Below are positions 42,522 to 51,733 of a stretch of 64,000 nucleotides of DNA, in pieces (the first letter of the stretch is position 1; every line of letters starts with the position of its first letter). Under the pieces are notes generated by a model, which saw only the letters and a list, made by a program, of their open reading frames with translations, was not told the DNA's origin and made no database searches. A program made the translations under genes and the position numbers. The DNA comes from CAYOHR01 sp964512145. Lineage in GTDB: Bacteria > Bacteroidota > Bacteroidia > Flavobacteriales_G > JALEGO01. The stretch is from NCBI GenBank assembly GCA_964512145.1, contig CAZEIM010000006.1:1-64000 (forward strand), in the 5' to 3' direction.

Positions 42522-42739
42522 TGGCAAAACAGGCCTCAATAGAGCAAGATGGAACTATCATAGAAGCATTATCTAATGCTATGTTTAGAGTAGAGTTAGA
42601 AAATGAGCATGTTATTACTGCACATATATCTGGAAAAATGAGAATGAATTATATTAAAATATTACCGGGAGATAAAGTAAGAGTTGAACTATCTCCATAT
42701 GATTTAACAAAAGGAAGAATAAAATTTAGATATAAATAA
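42521..42739 (+). CDS. infA: Translation initiation factor IF-1
   Basis: OB-fold protein that blocks the A site during initiation. 72 residues: KQASIEQDGTIIEALSNAMF, HISGKMRMNYIKILPGDKV, LTKGRIKFRYK, all standard. The start overlaps the map stop by one base. Confidence 0.98.
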   Translation: MAKQASIEQDGTIIEALSNAMFRVELENEHVITAHISGKMRMNYIKILPGDKVRVELSPYDLTKGRIKFRYK

Positions 42740-42746
42740 TTAGGCT

Positions 42747-42863
42747 ATGAAAGTACGTGCATCAGTTAAAAAACGATCTGAAGATTGTAAAATTGTAAAA
42801 CGAAAAGGACGTGTTTACGTTATAAATAAGAAAACCCCAAAGTTTAAACAAAGACAAGGATAA
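42747..42863 (+). CDS. rpmJ: 50S ribosomal protein L36, zinc-free type
   Basis: A 38-residue gene. It reads KVRASVKKRSEDCKIVKRKG, then RVYVINKKTPKFKQRQG. Of the four zinc ligands in E. coli-type L36 only the Cys at position 14 remains (Ser11, Asn27 and Phe33 replace the others), so it cannot bind zinc in the usual way. Seven bases after infA. Confidence 0.95.
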   Translation: MKVRASVKKRSEDCKIVKRKGRVYVINKKTPKFKQRQG

Positions 42864-42877
42864 ATTAATATTTAATT

Positions 42878-43255
42878 ATGGCAAGAATTTCTGGTATAGA
42901 TTTACCTAAAAACAAGCGTGGAGAAATCGCTTTAACCTACATTTATGGAATTGGAAGGTCAACAGCGAAAAAAATACTAACAAAAGCTCAAATCTCTTTG
43001 GATAAAAAAGTGTCTGATTGGGATGATGATGATTTATCGAAAATAAGAGGTGCAATTACTGAAGAATATAAAGTTGAAGGGGCTTTAAGAGGGGAGGTAC
43101 AATTAAATATTAAAAGATTAATGGATATTGGCTGTTATAGAGGGGTGAGACATAGAGTTGGTTTACCATTAAGAGGTCAAAGAACCAAAAATAATTGCAG
43201 AACTAGAAAAGGAAAAAGAAAAACAGTAGCTAATAAGAAAAAAGCAACTAAATAA
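42878..43255 (+). CDS. rpsM: 30S ribosomal protein S13
   Basis: 30S head protein contacting P-site tRNA and 50S bridges. 125 residues: RISGIDLPKNKRGEIALTYI, YGIGRSTAKKIL (helix-hairpin-helix), and GVRHRVGLPLRGQRTKNNCR with a basic tail. Confidence 0.98.
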   Translation: MARISGIDLPKNKRGEIALTYIYGIGRSTAKKILTKAQISLDKKVSDWDDDDLSKIRGAITEEYKVEGALRGEVQLNIKRLMDIGCYRGVRHRVGLPLRGQRTKNNCRTRKGKRKTVANKKKATK

Positions 43256-43267
43256 TAAACAGTAATT

Positions 43268-43651
43268 ATGGCAAAGTCTACAAGTAAAGTTCGTAAAGTT
43301 AAAGTTGATGCTGTTGGTCAGGCACATATTAATGCAACATTTAATAATATTATAGTTTCTCTTACTAATAATAATGGAGAGGTTATATCTTGGTCATCAG
43401 CTGGTAAACAAGGGTTTAGAGGTTCTAAAAAAAATACTCCTTATGCAGCACAAATGTCAGCTGCTGATTGTGCAAAAGTTGCTTTTGATGCAGGACTAAG
43501 AAAAGTTAAGGTATTTGTTAAAGGTCCTGGTGCAGGTAGAGAATCTGCTATCAGAACTATTAATAACTCAGGAATAGAGGTGTTGGAAATATTAGATATT
43601 ACCCCGCTTCCCCACAATGGTTGTAGACCCCCTAAAAAAAGAAGAGTATAA
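43268..43651 (+). CDS. rpsK: 30S ribosomal protein S11
   Basis: Platform protein near the mRNA exit. 127 residues: GQAHINATFNNIIVSLTNNN, GVRP-like segment replaced by the usual GPGAGRESAIRTINNSGIEV, and the conserved end PLPHNGCRPPKKRRV. Confidence 0.98.
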   Translation: MAKSTSKVRKVKVDAVGQAHINATFNNIIVSLTNNNGEVISWSSAGKQGFRGSKKNTPYAAQMSAADCAKVAFDAGLRKVKVFVKGPGAGRESAIRTINNSGIEVLEILDITPLPHNGCRPPKKRRV

Positions 43652-43669
43652 TTATTAAATTTTTAAAAA

Positions 43670-44278
43670 ATGGCAAGATACATTGGCCCAAAGTCTAAGA
43701 TAGCTAGAAAATTTAAAGAGCCTATTTTTGGCCCAGATAAAGCTTTGGAAAAGAAAAACTACCCTCCGGGTCAGCATGGATTAAATAAAAGAAGAGCAAA
43801 ACAGTCTGAATATGCTGTACAGCTCCAAGAAAAACAAAAAGCTAAATATACATATGGCATGCTTGAAAGACAATTTAGAAGATTTTTTCAAATTGCATCA
43901 AGAAAGAAAGGAGCTACTGGTCATAATTTGTTGAAACTTTGTGAAAGCAGATTGGATAATGTAGTATACAGAATGAGTATTGCAAATTCAAGAGCTGCTG
44001 CTAGACAGTTCGTAATCCACAAACACATATTGGTTAATCAAGAGGTTGTAAATGTTCCTTCATATTTATTAAAGCCAGGTGATGTTGTTTCTGTTCGTGA
44101 AAAATCTAAACATATGGAAGCAATCAAAAATTCATTGGGATCTTCTAAAAAGAATAATTTTCCTTGGATTGAGTTCGATAAAAATGAAATGAAAGGTACA
44201 TTTATTAATGTTCCTGAAAGAGAACAAATTCCAGAAAATATTAAGGAACAGTTAATAGTAGAGTTATATTCTAAATAG
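43670..44278 (+). CDS. rpsD: 30S ribosomal protein S4, without zinc cysteines
   Basis: Primary 16S rRNA binder and accuracy factor. 202 residues: ARYIGPKSKIARKFKEPIFG, PPGQHGLNKRRAKQSEY, and the S4 RNA-binding domain CESRLDNVVYRMSIANSRAA followed by QFVIHKHILVNQEVVNVPS. The N-terminal Cys cluster of zinc-type S4 is lacking. Confidence 0.98.
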   Translation: MARYIGPKSKIARKFKEPIFGPDKALEKKNYPPGQHGLNKRRAKQSEYAVQLQEKQKAKYTYGMLERQFRRFFQIASRKKGATGHNLLKLCESRLDNVVYRMSIANSRAAARQFVIHKHILVNQEVVNVPSYLLKPGDVVSVREKSKHMEAIKNSLGSSKKNNFPWIEFDKNEMKGTFINVPEREQIPENIKEQLIVELYSK

Positions 44279-44300
44279 TATTTAAATTAAAAGAAACATT

Positions 44301-45293
44301 ATGGCAATTTTAGATTTTCAACAACCCGATAAAGTAATTATGCTTGAAGCGGATGATTTTAATGGTAAATTTGAGTTTAGACCACTAGAACCAGGTTATG
44401 GTCAAACTATTGGTAATGCTTTACGAAGAATTTTATTAAATTCATTAGAAGGGTATGCAATCACAAATATGAAAATTGAAGGGGTGGATCATGAGTTTAG
44501 TACAATTAGTGGTGTTGTTGAGGACGTAACTGATATTATTCTTAACTTAAAGCAAGTTAGGTTTAAAAAACAAATCGAGGATGTAAATAATGAGAAAGTT
44601 TCTATTTTAATCAAAGGTCAAAATACTTTTACTGCTGGTGATATTAATAAATTTGCTACATCTTTTCAAGTATTAAATCCAGATTTAATTATATGTACTT
44701 TAGACCCTAAAGTACAATTAAAAGTGGATATTTCAATTGAGAAAGGTAGAGGTTATGTGCCTTCTGATGAGCATAGAAGTAATAATAATGTTGTAGGAGT
44801 TATTCCAATTGATTCTATTTATACTCCTATCCGAAATGTTCGTTATTATGTTGAAAATTTTCGTGTCGAGCAAAAAACAGATTACGAAAAACTAATCATT
44901 GAGTTAAAAACAGACGGATCTATTCATCCAAAAGATGCTTTAAAAGAAGCAGCTAAAATACTAATTCATCATTTTATGTTATTTTCCGATGAGAGAATTA
45001 CTTTGGATTTACCTTCAAAATCTAGTGAAGATGAGTTTGATGAAGCTTCTTTACATATGAGACAATTATTAAAGTCAAAATTAGTTGAAATGGATTTATC
45101 AGTAAGAGCTTTAAATTGCCTAAAATCTGCAGATGTTGAAACCCTAGGTGAGTTAGTTTCTTTTCAAAAAAGTGATTTACTAAAGTTTAGAAATTTTGGT
45201 AAAAAATCCTTAACTGAATTAGAAGAGCTAGTTGAAACTAAAGGATTACACTTTGGAATGAATGTTTCTAAATATAAGTTAGATAAGGATTAA
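44301..45293 (+). CDS. rpoA: RNA polymerase subunit alpha
   Basis: Assembly scaffold of RNA polymerase. 330 residues: N-terminal dimerisation domain about 1-230 (FEFRPLEPGYGQTIGNALRR, LLNSLEGYAITNMKIEGV) and C-terminal DNA/activator-binding domain about 260-325 (LDLSVRALNCLKSADVETLG, FRNFGKKSLTELEELVE). It lies in its usual place between rpsD and rplQ. Confidence 0.98.
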   Translation: MAILDFQQPDKVIMLEADDFNGKFEFRPLEPGYGQTIGNALRRILLNSLEGYAITNMKIEGVDHEFSTISGVVEDVTDIILNLKQVRFKKQIEDVNNEKVSILIKGQNTFTAGDINKFATSFQVLNPDLIICTLDPKVQLKVDISIEKGRGYVPSDEHRSNNNVVGVIPIDSIYTPIRNVRYYVENFRVEQKTDYEKLIIELKTDGSIHPKDALKEAAKILIHHFMLFSDERITLDLPSKSSEDEFDEASLHMRQLLKSKLVEMDLSVRALNCLKSADVETLGELVSFQKSDLLKFRNFGKKSLTELEELVETKGLHFGMNVSKYKLDKD

Positions 45294-45310
45294 TAATTAA
45301 ATTTTAAGTA

Positions 45311-45850
45311 ATGAGACACGGAGATACAGTAAATGCTTTAGGAAGAAAAAGTGCACATAGAAAAGCACTACTTTCAAATCTTGCAATTTCTCTTATTAAA
45401 CATAAGAGAATTAATACAACTTTAGCTAAAGCTAAGGAATTAAGAAAATATATAGAACCTCTATTAACAAAATCTAAATCTGATACTACGCATTCTAGAA
45501 GAATCGTATTTAGTTATTTAGAAAATAAAGAAGCTATTAATGAATTATTCAGAGATGTTGCGCCAAAAATCTCAAATAGACCTGGTGGGTATACTAGAAT
45601 TATCAAAACTGGTTTTAGAAAAGGGGATGGAGCAGAAATGTGTTTAATTGAATTGGTTGATTTTAATTCAATTTATAACATTAAAGGCTCTGACACTACT
45701 TCTAAATCTAAAAGAACTAGAAGAGGTTCTAAAAAAGTTACAGCAACAACTAGCACTAAAGAAACCAAATCAGCAGTTGCTAAAAAAGAATCTGTTGCAG
45801 AAAATGACGAATCTAAAAATGATAATTCAATTAGTGAATCAGCTGAGTAA
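45311..45850 (+). CDS. rplQ: 50S ribosomal protein L17 with Lys/Ser/Thr-rich extension
   Basis: 50S protein near the tunnel exit; last gene of the superoperon. The core (1 to about 118) is standard: MRHGDTVNALGRKSAHRKAL, RINTTLAKAKELRKYIEPLL, RPGGYTRIIKTGFRKGDGAE. Residues about 125-179 are a low-complexity, charged extension (KSKRTRRGSKKVTATTSTKE, then an acidic end), a tail length typical of Bacteroidota. Confidence 0.97.
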   Translation: MRHGDTVNALGRKSAHRKALLSNLAISLIKHKRINTTLAKAKELRKYIEPLLTKSKSDTTHSRRIVFSYLENKEAINELFRDVAPKISNRPGGYTRIIKTGFRKGDGAEMCLIELVDFNSIYNIKGSDTTSKSKRTRRGSKKVTATTSTKETKSAVAKKESVAENDESKNDNSISESAE

Positions 45851-45869
45851 AATCATACTTTAAACTTAA

Positions 45870-45904
45870 AAAGGGATAAAGCTAATGCTTTATCCCTTTT
45901 TTTT
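45870..45904 (+). terminator. Rho-independent terminator of the ribosomal superoperon
   Basis: A perfect 13-base-pair stem (AAAGGGATAAAGC pairing with GCTTTATCCCTTT), four-base loop TAAT, and a following run of T. It lies 20 bases after rplQ and separates the superoperon from carA. Confidence 0.93.
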
Positions 45905-45977
45905 ATTAAATAAATAGTATTTTAGTCGCCATATCTTATAATACGACATTTAATGTATAGTATAAGAAATTATTAAG

Positions 45978-47096
45978 ATGAAATATAATTTAAAAAATAA
46001 AGCCGTATTATTATTAGAAGACGGAACTATCTTTTGGGGTAATGCTTTTGGATTTTCAGGTTATACTTCGGGAGAAATTTGTTTTAACACAAGTATGACT
46101 GGATATCAGGAGATATTTACAGATCCTTCATACTATGGACAAATCTTAGTAATGAATACTTCGCATATTGGGAATTATGGCATACATCAAGAAGAAATTG
46201 AATCAGATAAAGTGATGATTTCGGGTTTAGTTTGTAATCAAATCAGCGCAAATTATTTTTCAAGACCATCAGCTCAAGTTAATATAAATGAATATTTTAT
46301 AAAGAATAAAATAGTAGNNNNNNNNNNNNNNNATACTCGCAAACTAGTTCGACATATTCGTTCAAAAGGATCTATGAATGCAATAATTTCAACAGATAAT
46401 TTGAATATAGATGAATTAAAAAGCTATTTAATAAATATACCATCTATGTCAGGGTTAGAACTTTCCTCTAAAGTTACCAGCTTGAATTCTTATATTTATA
46501 ATGATGTGCAAGATGCAAAATTTAATGTAGCGTTATTAGATTTAGGAGTTAAAAAAAATATATTAAGATGTTTGCAAGAAAGAAATTGTAGTGTTAAAGT
46601 ATTTCCTATGCATTCTAGTCTTGAAGAAATTAAATCTTATAATCCTGATGGGATACTTATTTCAAATGGTCCGGGGGATCCTTCTGTAATGCATTCAACT
46701 ATTCAGCTTGTAAAATCCCTAATTCAATTAAACATCCCCACTTTTGGAATATGCTTAGGACATCAAATTATTGGACTTTCGCAAGATTTATTGGTTACAA
46801 AAATGCATCATGGACACCGAGGGGTGAATCATCCTATTATTAATTTATTAACAGGTAAAGGAGAAATAACTTCACAAAATCATGGTTTTACCATTAAAAA
46901 TGATGATCGTGTAAATCAAAAAGCTGTTCAAATTACCCATGTACATTTAAATGATGGATCTATTGCTGGAATTAAATTAACTGAAAAACCGGTTTTTTCA
47001 GTTCAATACCACCCTGAATCATCGGCCGGACCCAATGATAGTAGGTATCTTTTTGATCAATTTATTGAATTAATGAATAATTATAAACAGAAATGA
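45978..47096 (+). CDS. carA: Carbamoyl-phosphate synthase small (glutaminase) subunit
   Basis: Supplies ammonia from glutamine to CarB for pyrimidine and arginine synthesis. 372 residues: N-terminal CarA domain (LLLEDGTIFWGNAFG, CFNTSMTGYQEIFTDPSYYG) and class I glutaminase domain with the nucleophile Cys in FGICLGHQIIGLS and the His/Glu in SVQYHPESSAGP. A 15-base N run (46318-46332) lies in the loop before TRKLVRHIRSKG. The flanking bases give G, four unknowns and a residue ending AT, which fits the usual GIxxxD, so here the gap length is probably right. No carB is nearby. It overlaps eno by four bases. Confidence 0.93.
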   Translation: MKYNLKNKAVLLLEDGTIFWGNAFGFSGYTSGEICFNTSMTGYQEIFTDPSYYGQILVMNTSHIGNYGIHQEEIESDKVMISGLVCNQISANYFSRPSAQVNINEYFIKNKIVXXXXXXTRKLVRHIRSKGSMNAIISTDNLNIDELKSYLINIPSMSGLELSSKVTSLNSYIYNDVQDAKFNVALLDLGVKKNILRCLQERNCSVKVFPMHSSLEEIKSYNPDGILISNGPGDPSVMHSTIQLVKSLIQLNIPTFGICLGHQIIGLSQDLLVTKMHHGHRGVNHPIINLLTGKGEITSQNHGFTIKNDDRVNQKAVQITHVHLNDGSIAGIKLTEKPVFSVQYHPESSAGPNDSRYLFDQFIELMNNYKQK

Positions 47097-48416
47097 GTAG
47101 AATTTCACAAATTTTTGCCCGACAAATACTTGATTCTCGAGGCAATCCAACGATTGAAGTAGAGGTTTATACTGAAACTGGATATTTTGGAAGAGCAGCG
47201 GTGCCTTCTGGTGCTTCAACTGGAATACATGAAGCAGTTGAGTTGAGAGACGATAATCCAAAAATGTATTTAGGTAAAGGGGTACAACGTGCAGTAAATA
47301 ATGTTAATACTGTAATTAACGAGGAATTAAATGGATTTGAATCTTTAGATCAAATTGGTTTGGATAATTTTTTGATTAAACTTGATNNNNNNNNNNNNNN
47401 AATAAAGCAAATTTAGGAGCTAATGCAATTCTTGGGGTTTCTTTGGCTGTTGCAAAAGCAGCTGCAAGCGAGTCACAATTGCCATTATATAGATATATTG
47501 GAGGGGCACATACAAATATTTTACCAGTACCGCTTATGAATATATTAAATGGTGGAGCACACGCTGATAATAAGATTGATTTTCAGGAATTTATGATAAT
47601 GCCCATACGTTTTAATACATTTTCTGAGGCACTACAAGCGGGAACTGAAGTTTTTCATCACTTAAAATCTGTCNNNNNNNNNNNNNNNNNGTCCTTAAAA
47701 GTAAAGGCTATTCAACCAATGTTGGTGATGAAGGTGGTTTTGCACCAAATTTGTCTTCTAATACAGAAGCAATTGAGGTGGTATTACAAGCTATTCAAAA
47801 AGCTGGATATAAACCCGGAGAAGATATATATATAGCTATGGATGCGGCTTGTTCTGAATTATATGATAAAAAGGAAAAGTGTTATGTGTTTAAAAAATCA
47901 ACCGGAGAAAAATTATCTTCTGAGCAAATGGCAGAATATTGGGTTGATTGGTCAAAAAAATATCCAATTTTATCTATTGAAGATGGAATGGATGAAGATG
48001 ATTGGAGTGGATGGAGGTTGTTAACCGAAAAATTAGGCAAAAATGTTCAACTGGTTGGAGATGATTTATTTGTGACAAATTCTAAAAGATTAATACAAGG
48101 AATTGATCAGCATATTGCCAACTCAATTTTAGTTAAGGTTAATCAAATAGGTACTTTAAGTGAAACTATACAAGCAGTACATTTAGCTCATAATAATTCA
48201 TACACAAGTATTATGAGTCATAGGTCTGGAGAAACTGAAGACACTACAATTGCAGATTTATCGGTCGCTTTATCTTGCGGACAAATAAAAACAGGTTCAG
48301 CATCTCGTTCAGATAGAATCGCAAAGTATAATCAATTGCTTAGAATTGAAGAACAACTTGGATCAACAGGAAGGTTTTTAGGGGTAGACTTATTGAGTAA
48401 AATTTCCAAAAAATAG
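47093..48416 (+). CDS. eno: Enolase, interrupted by two assembly gaps
   Basis: Interconverts 2-phosphoglycerate and PEP in glycolysis and gluconeogenesis. Read in three blocks: 47093-47386 (ARQILDSRGNPTIEVEVYTE, GAAVPSGASTG-type loop as AAVPSGASTGIHEAVELRD), 47401-47673 (NKANLGANAILGVSLAVAKA, LNGGAHADNKIDFQEFMIMP) and 47691-48416 (NVGDEGGFAPNLSSNTEA, SIEDGMDEDDWSGW, LVKVNQIGTLSETIQAV, SHRSGETEDTTIADL). All metal and catalytic motifs are present. The frame changes across both N runs (14 and 17 bases), so their lengths are not real. The gene itself is almost certainly intact. Confidence 0.93.
47387..47400. other. N run inside eno, wrong length
   Basis: Fourteen N between D98 and NKANLGANAIL. 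Enolases have three residues (G-T-E/P) here, so nine bases would be expected. The 14-base run shifts the frame only on paper. Confidence 0.8.
47674..47690. other. N run inside eno, probably no missing sequence
   Basis: The bases before the run end in GTC (VFHHLKSV) and those after it begin GTC (VLKSKGYSTNVGDEGG). Joining at the shared GTC gives HHLKSVLKSKGYSTNVG, the normal enolase sequence. The contig ends therefore seem to overlap by three bases. Confidence 0.75.
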
Positions 48417-48426
48417 TTTATATTAA

Positions 48427-49056
48427 TTAGGAAATTTTAATTATACTCCTTTTAGTATGTCTGTGGTTATCTATATTTAAAACCACAGGATTTTTTTCGA
48501 TTGAAAGCGAAAAACGAACAATATTAAAGTACTTACTAAATGGAACTATAATGATTAGTGATTTACTTTTTTCTAAAGAGAGTTCAATGAAAGAGTAAAT
48601 ATTAAATTGATCAATATTTCTAGAAGTATTTCTGTTTTCGTCTCTGTATTGACTATATCCATTTAAAAAAGGCGGATTAGAAATTATTAAATCATAGTAT
48701 TTTTCTTCTGTATGACTTAGGTAGTCAATATAATTACTGTGATAACACTGCAATATATCTTTATAATCGCTTGTTTCAAAATTTAGTTTAGTACAAAAGT
48801 ATGCATCTTCATGTATATCAATAGCATCTATAAATAATGGATTATGTTTAGCTAATATTAACGAAATTATTCCTGTTCCAGAACCTACCTCTAATATTTT
48901 TTTATTTTCAATGAATTGAGCAGGAATAGAGTTAGCTAACAATAAACTGTCAGTAGTTACTTTTGTTACATTTTCACAATGAGTAACTTTTATACCTTTA
49001 TATAAAAAAACATCTTCCAATATATTATAATTCAAGTAAACCCTCAGGAATATCAA
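48427..49056 (-). CDS. tRNA1(Val) (adenine-37-N6)-methyltransferase-like protein
   Basis: A 209-residue SAM-dependent methyltransferase of the TrmN6/YfiC group, which modifies A37 next to the anticodon of tRNA-Val. Seen: KVTTDSLLLANSI, motif I ILEVGSGTGIISLILAK, IDAIDIHEDAYFC, the adenine-methylase motif IISNPPFLNGYSQYRDENRN, and a C-terminal RHTKRSIIKIS. It starts inside the 3' end of rimM (32-base overlap) and no other Met is available before the conserved core. It converges with eno, with ten bases between the stops. Confidence 0.82.
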   Translation of the reverse strand: MIFLRVYLNYNILEDVFLYKGIKVTHCENVTKVTTDSLLLANSIPAQFIENKKILEVGSGTGIISLILAKHNPLFIDAIDIHEDAYFCTKLNFETSDYKDILQCYHSNYIDYLSHTEEKYYDLIISNPPFLNGYSQYRDENRNTSRNIDQFNIYSFIELSLEKSKSLIIIVPFSKYFNIVRFSLSIEKNPVVLNIDNHRHTKRSIIKIS

Positions 49057-49543
49057 CGACTAATTTTTTTAATTCAATACTAACCGAAATAATTAAATTT
49101 TTAGGCAGTGGGATAAAAACCTTTTTGTTTTTATATTCTACAATAGCCGTAGGATATGCTTGAGTACTCATAATTTCAATTATTTTACCTACTTCTACGT
49201 TGTTGTGGTCGTATAAGGTTACACCAATTAATTCATGAATGTAATATTCGCTCTTTTTTTTTGCTTTTATTTCTTTTGATGGAATATAAAATGGTTTTGA
49301 AACAAATTGCCGAGCATTTGTTTCATTATTCACGCCTTCAATGTAAAAAATAAATTGATTACCTTTTTTGTGTTCAATTTTTTCTAAAAAAAAAGGAACT
49401 AAATTGTCATTTAGTTCCAAAAATATTTTTTTTATTTTTTTATAATCTAAGGGATTATCACTATCGATTGAGGCATTTAAGGCCCCCTTAAATCCATGTG
49501 GCTTATGAATTATTCCAAGGAAAAATAAATCATCCTTGTTCAT
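49025..49543 (-). CDS. rimM: Ribosome maturation factor RimM
   Basis: Assists 30S head assembly through S19. 172 residues: N-terminal beta-barrel LGIIHKPHGFKGALNASID and C-terminal PRC-like domain (SEYYIHELIGVTLYDHNN, IPLPKNLIISVSIELKKLVV, DIPEGLLEL). It follows rpsP by 15 bases on the same strand, as in most bacteria. No trmD or rplS follows; trmN6 does. Confidence 0.93.
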   Translation of the reverse strand: MNKDDLFFLGIIHKPHGFKGALNASIDSDNPLDYKKIKKIFLELNDNLVPFFLEKIEHKKGNQFIFYIEGVNNETNARQFVSKPFYIPSKEIKAKKKSEYYIHELIGVTLYDHNNVEVGKIIEIMSTQAYPTAIVEYKNKKVFIPLPKNLIISVSIELKKLVVDIPEGLLEL

Positions 49544-49558
49544 ACGGCAGTAATATAA

Positions 49559-50101
49559 TTATTCTGCAGATTCAGTAGAAGCTTCGCTTGAAACAGTGTT
49601 TTCTACCTCATTTACGGTTGTGTTTGAATCTTCTTGAGGCGCAGGAGTATGTTTACTTGCTTTAATTTGCTCCTTAGCTGAACTAGATTTTTTTTCTGCC
49701 GCTAATGCTTCTTTAAGTTTTTCTTCTTTAGTTTTAGAAAGGTTTGATTTTTTTGCTTCTATTTTACCACTCTTTTCTTCCACCCATTTTTCAAATTTTG
49801 CGTTTGCCTGTTCTACAGTTAAAGCACCTTTAGTAACACCTTTTAATAAATGGTTTTTATATAATACGCCCTTGTACGATAAAATCGCTCGACATGTATC
49901 AGTTGGTTGAGCTCCCCTTTGAAGCCATTGAACAGAGTCTTCTAAGTTAATGTCAATAGTTGCAGGATTTGTATTAGGATTATAACTTCCTAATTTTTGA
50001 ATGTATTTTCCATCCCTTTTGGTTCTTGAATCCGCAACAACAATGTAATAAAAAGCACGTCCTTTTTTTCCGTGTCTTTGTAATCTGATTTTAGTAGCCA
50101 T
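49559..50101 (-). CDS. rpsP: 30S ribosomal protein S16 with long C-terminal extension
   Basis: Early 30S assembly protein. Residues 1-80 are the S16 core (TKIRLQRHGKKGRAFYYIVV, SRTKRDGKYIQKLGSYNP, WLQRGAQPTDT). Residues about 100-180 are a Lys/Ala/Ser/Glu-rich tail (AKKSNLSKTKEEKLKEALAA ... EVENTVSSEASTESAE). The total of 180 is roughly twice the E. coli length, and such tails are usual in Bacteroidota. First gene of rpsP-rimM-trmN6. Confidence 0.96.
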   Translation of the reverse strand: MATKIRLQRHGKKGRAFYYIVVADSRTKRDGKYIQKLGSYNPNTNPATIDINLEDSVQWLQRGAQPTDTCRAILSYKGVLYKNHLLKGVTKGALTVEQANAKFEKWVEEKSGKIEAKKSNLSKTKEEKLKEALAAEKKSSSAKEQIKASKHTPAPQEDSNTTVNEVENTVSSEASTESAE

Positions 50102-50320
50102 ATATTATTTATTATGATACCACACGTAGTATCTTCGTTAAACTTTTTGCAAATATCTACAATTAATTTTAATTAAACAAGTTGTTAAACTTACATTTTT
50201 CATTCAGGGTTTTATCTAAGTACTCTTATAACTATTGTATGTTTTATGAATTTTTAGAGTGTTTAAATATTCATTTGTAACCAATTTAATTTATAGCTAT
50301 CATTGTGCACATTTATTGCC
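50102..50320. other. Divergent intergenic region between rpsP and rlmD
   Basis: About 219 AT-rich bases that must hold both divergent promoters. I see only imperfect -7 candidates (GATATTTG on the minus strand near 50148-50155) and no tRNA, terminator or conserved RNA structure. Confidence 0.5.
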
Positions 50321-51715
50321 ATGGAAAAATCAAGTATTTTAGAGAAGATAAAAATAGAAGATTACGCATCTGATGGAAAAGCATTAACAAGAGTAGATAA
50401 TAAAATACATTTTGTTAAGGGTGTAGTTCCTGGTGATGTAGTTGATTTACAAATTATTAAATCGAAAAAAAAATACACTGACGCTAAAGCTATACATTTC
50501 CATGCACTTTCAGAATATCGTATAAATCCAATATGTAGGCATTTTGGCACATGTGGGGGGTGTTCATGGCAAAATTTAAACTATCATATGCAGTTGTTTT
50601 ATAAACAAAAAGAAGTAGATTCTACTTTTCAAAAATTAAAATTACCGTATACTTTTACTATTTTTCCGATAATTAGTTCAGAAGATGTTTTTTATTACAG
50701 AAATAAGTTAGAATTTACGTTTAGTAATAAAAGTTGGGTTGAAAATCCTAATAACCCAAATGAAATTAGCGGAAATGCATTAGGGTTTCATGTGCCGGGA
50801 AGGTTTGATAAGGTACTGCCTATAGAACAATGCCATTTGCAGTTAAACGAAAACAATTCAATAAGAAATTTTATAAAAGAATATGCTCAAAAAAATCATT
50901 TAGATTTTTTTGACATAAGAAATCAACAGGGTTTTTTGCGCAATTTAATTATTAGAAATACCAGCTTATATGAATGGATGGTAATTTTAGTTTTTGCTGA
51001 AAACAACATAAAACTTATTAAAAGTATATTGGAGGCAACACAAAAAGAGTTTCCATTTATTACTTCACTATTGTATATTGTAAACACTAAAAAAAACGAC
51101 ACAATTTTTGATCAAGAAGTTATTTTATTTTCAGGTAAAGAGTATATTACAGAAAGATTAGAACATGTAACATTCAAAATTAGCCCCAAATCATTTTTTC
51201 AAATTAATCATAAACAGACTATTTTATTGTATAAAAAAATAATAGAATGGGCAAATTTTTCAAATACGGATATTGTATACGATTTATACTGTGGTACGGG
51301 TTCTATATCATTATTTATAGCACATAAAGTGAAAAAAGTAGTTGGGGTAGAATATATTGCTGATGCTATTTTAGACGCAAAGCAAAATGCACTGGATAAT
51401 CATATACATAATGCAGAATTTATTTGTGGAGATATAGCTCATACCTTGGATAATGAATTTTTTAATACGCACGGTATACCTGATGTAATTATATTAGATC
51501 CCCCTCGCTCAGGGCTACATCCAAAGGTAATAGAAGCAATATTAAATTGTGGAGTAAAAAAAATTGTGTATGTTAGTTGTAATGTTCAAACTCAAGTAAG
51601 AGATTTAGAAATGTTACAAACTAAATATAAACTAATACATTATCAACCTTTTGATATGTTTCCTCATACAAAACATATCGAAAATATTATATTATTGCAT
51701 AACATTTTAAATTAA
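50321..51715 (+). CDS. rlmD: 23S rRNA (uracil-C5)-methyltransferase, RlmD type
   Basis: Makes m5U in 23S rRNA (U1939 in E. coli). Start chosen at ATG 50321 (EKSSILEKIKIEDYASDG); an in-frame TTG upstream at 50303 is weaker. Order: TRAM domain (DYASDGKALTRV, GVVPGDVVDLQI); an iron-sulfur cluster motif CRHFGTCGGCSWQ plus a later Cys in IEQCHL; methyltransferase motif VYDLYCGTGSISLFIAHK; DVIILDPPRSGLHPKV; and the catalytic Cys in IVYVSCNVQTQVRDLEML. RlmD is favoured over RlmC/TrmA by the FeS cysteines and TRAM domain. Confidence 0.92.
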   Translation: MEKSSILEKIKIEDYASDGKALTRVDNKIHFVKGVVPGDVVDLQIIKSKKKYTDAKAIHFHALSEYRINPICRHFGTCGGCSWQNLNYHMQLFYKQKEVDSTFQKLKLPYTFTIFPIISSEDVFYYRNKLEFTFSNKSWVENPNNPNEISGNALGFHVPGRFDKVLPIEQCHLQLNENNSIRNFIKEYAQKNHLDFFDIRNQQGFLRNLIIRNTSLYEWMVILVFAENNIKLIKSILEATQKEFPFITSLLYIVNTKKNDTIFDQEVILFSGKEYITERLEHVTFKISPKSFFQINHKQTILLYKKIIEWANFSNTDIVYDLYCGTGSISLFIAHKVKKVVGVEYIADAILDAKQNALDNHIHNAEFICGDIAHTLDNEFFNTHGIPDVIILDPPRSGLHPKVIEAILNCGVKKIVYVSCNVQTQVRDLEMLQTKYKLIHYQPFDMFPHTKHIENIILLHNILN

Positions 51716-51733
51716 TACTCGTAAGAGGCAAAA

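Noticed and set aside
47093..48416. Frameshifted, split enolase gene
   Set aside because: The frame changes coincide exactly with the N runs, and all conserved motifs are present on either side.
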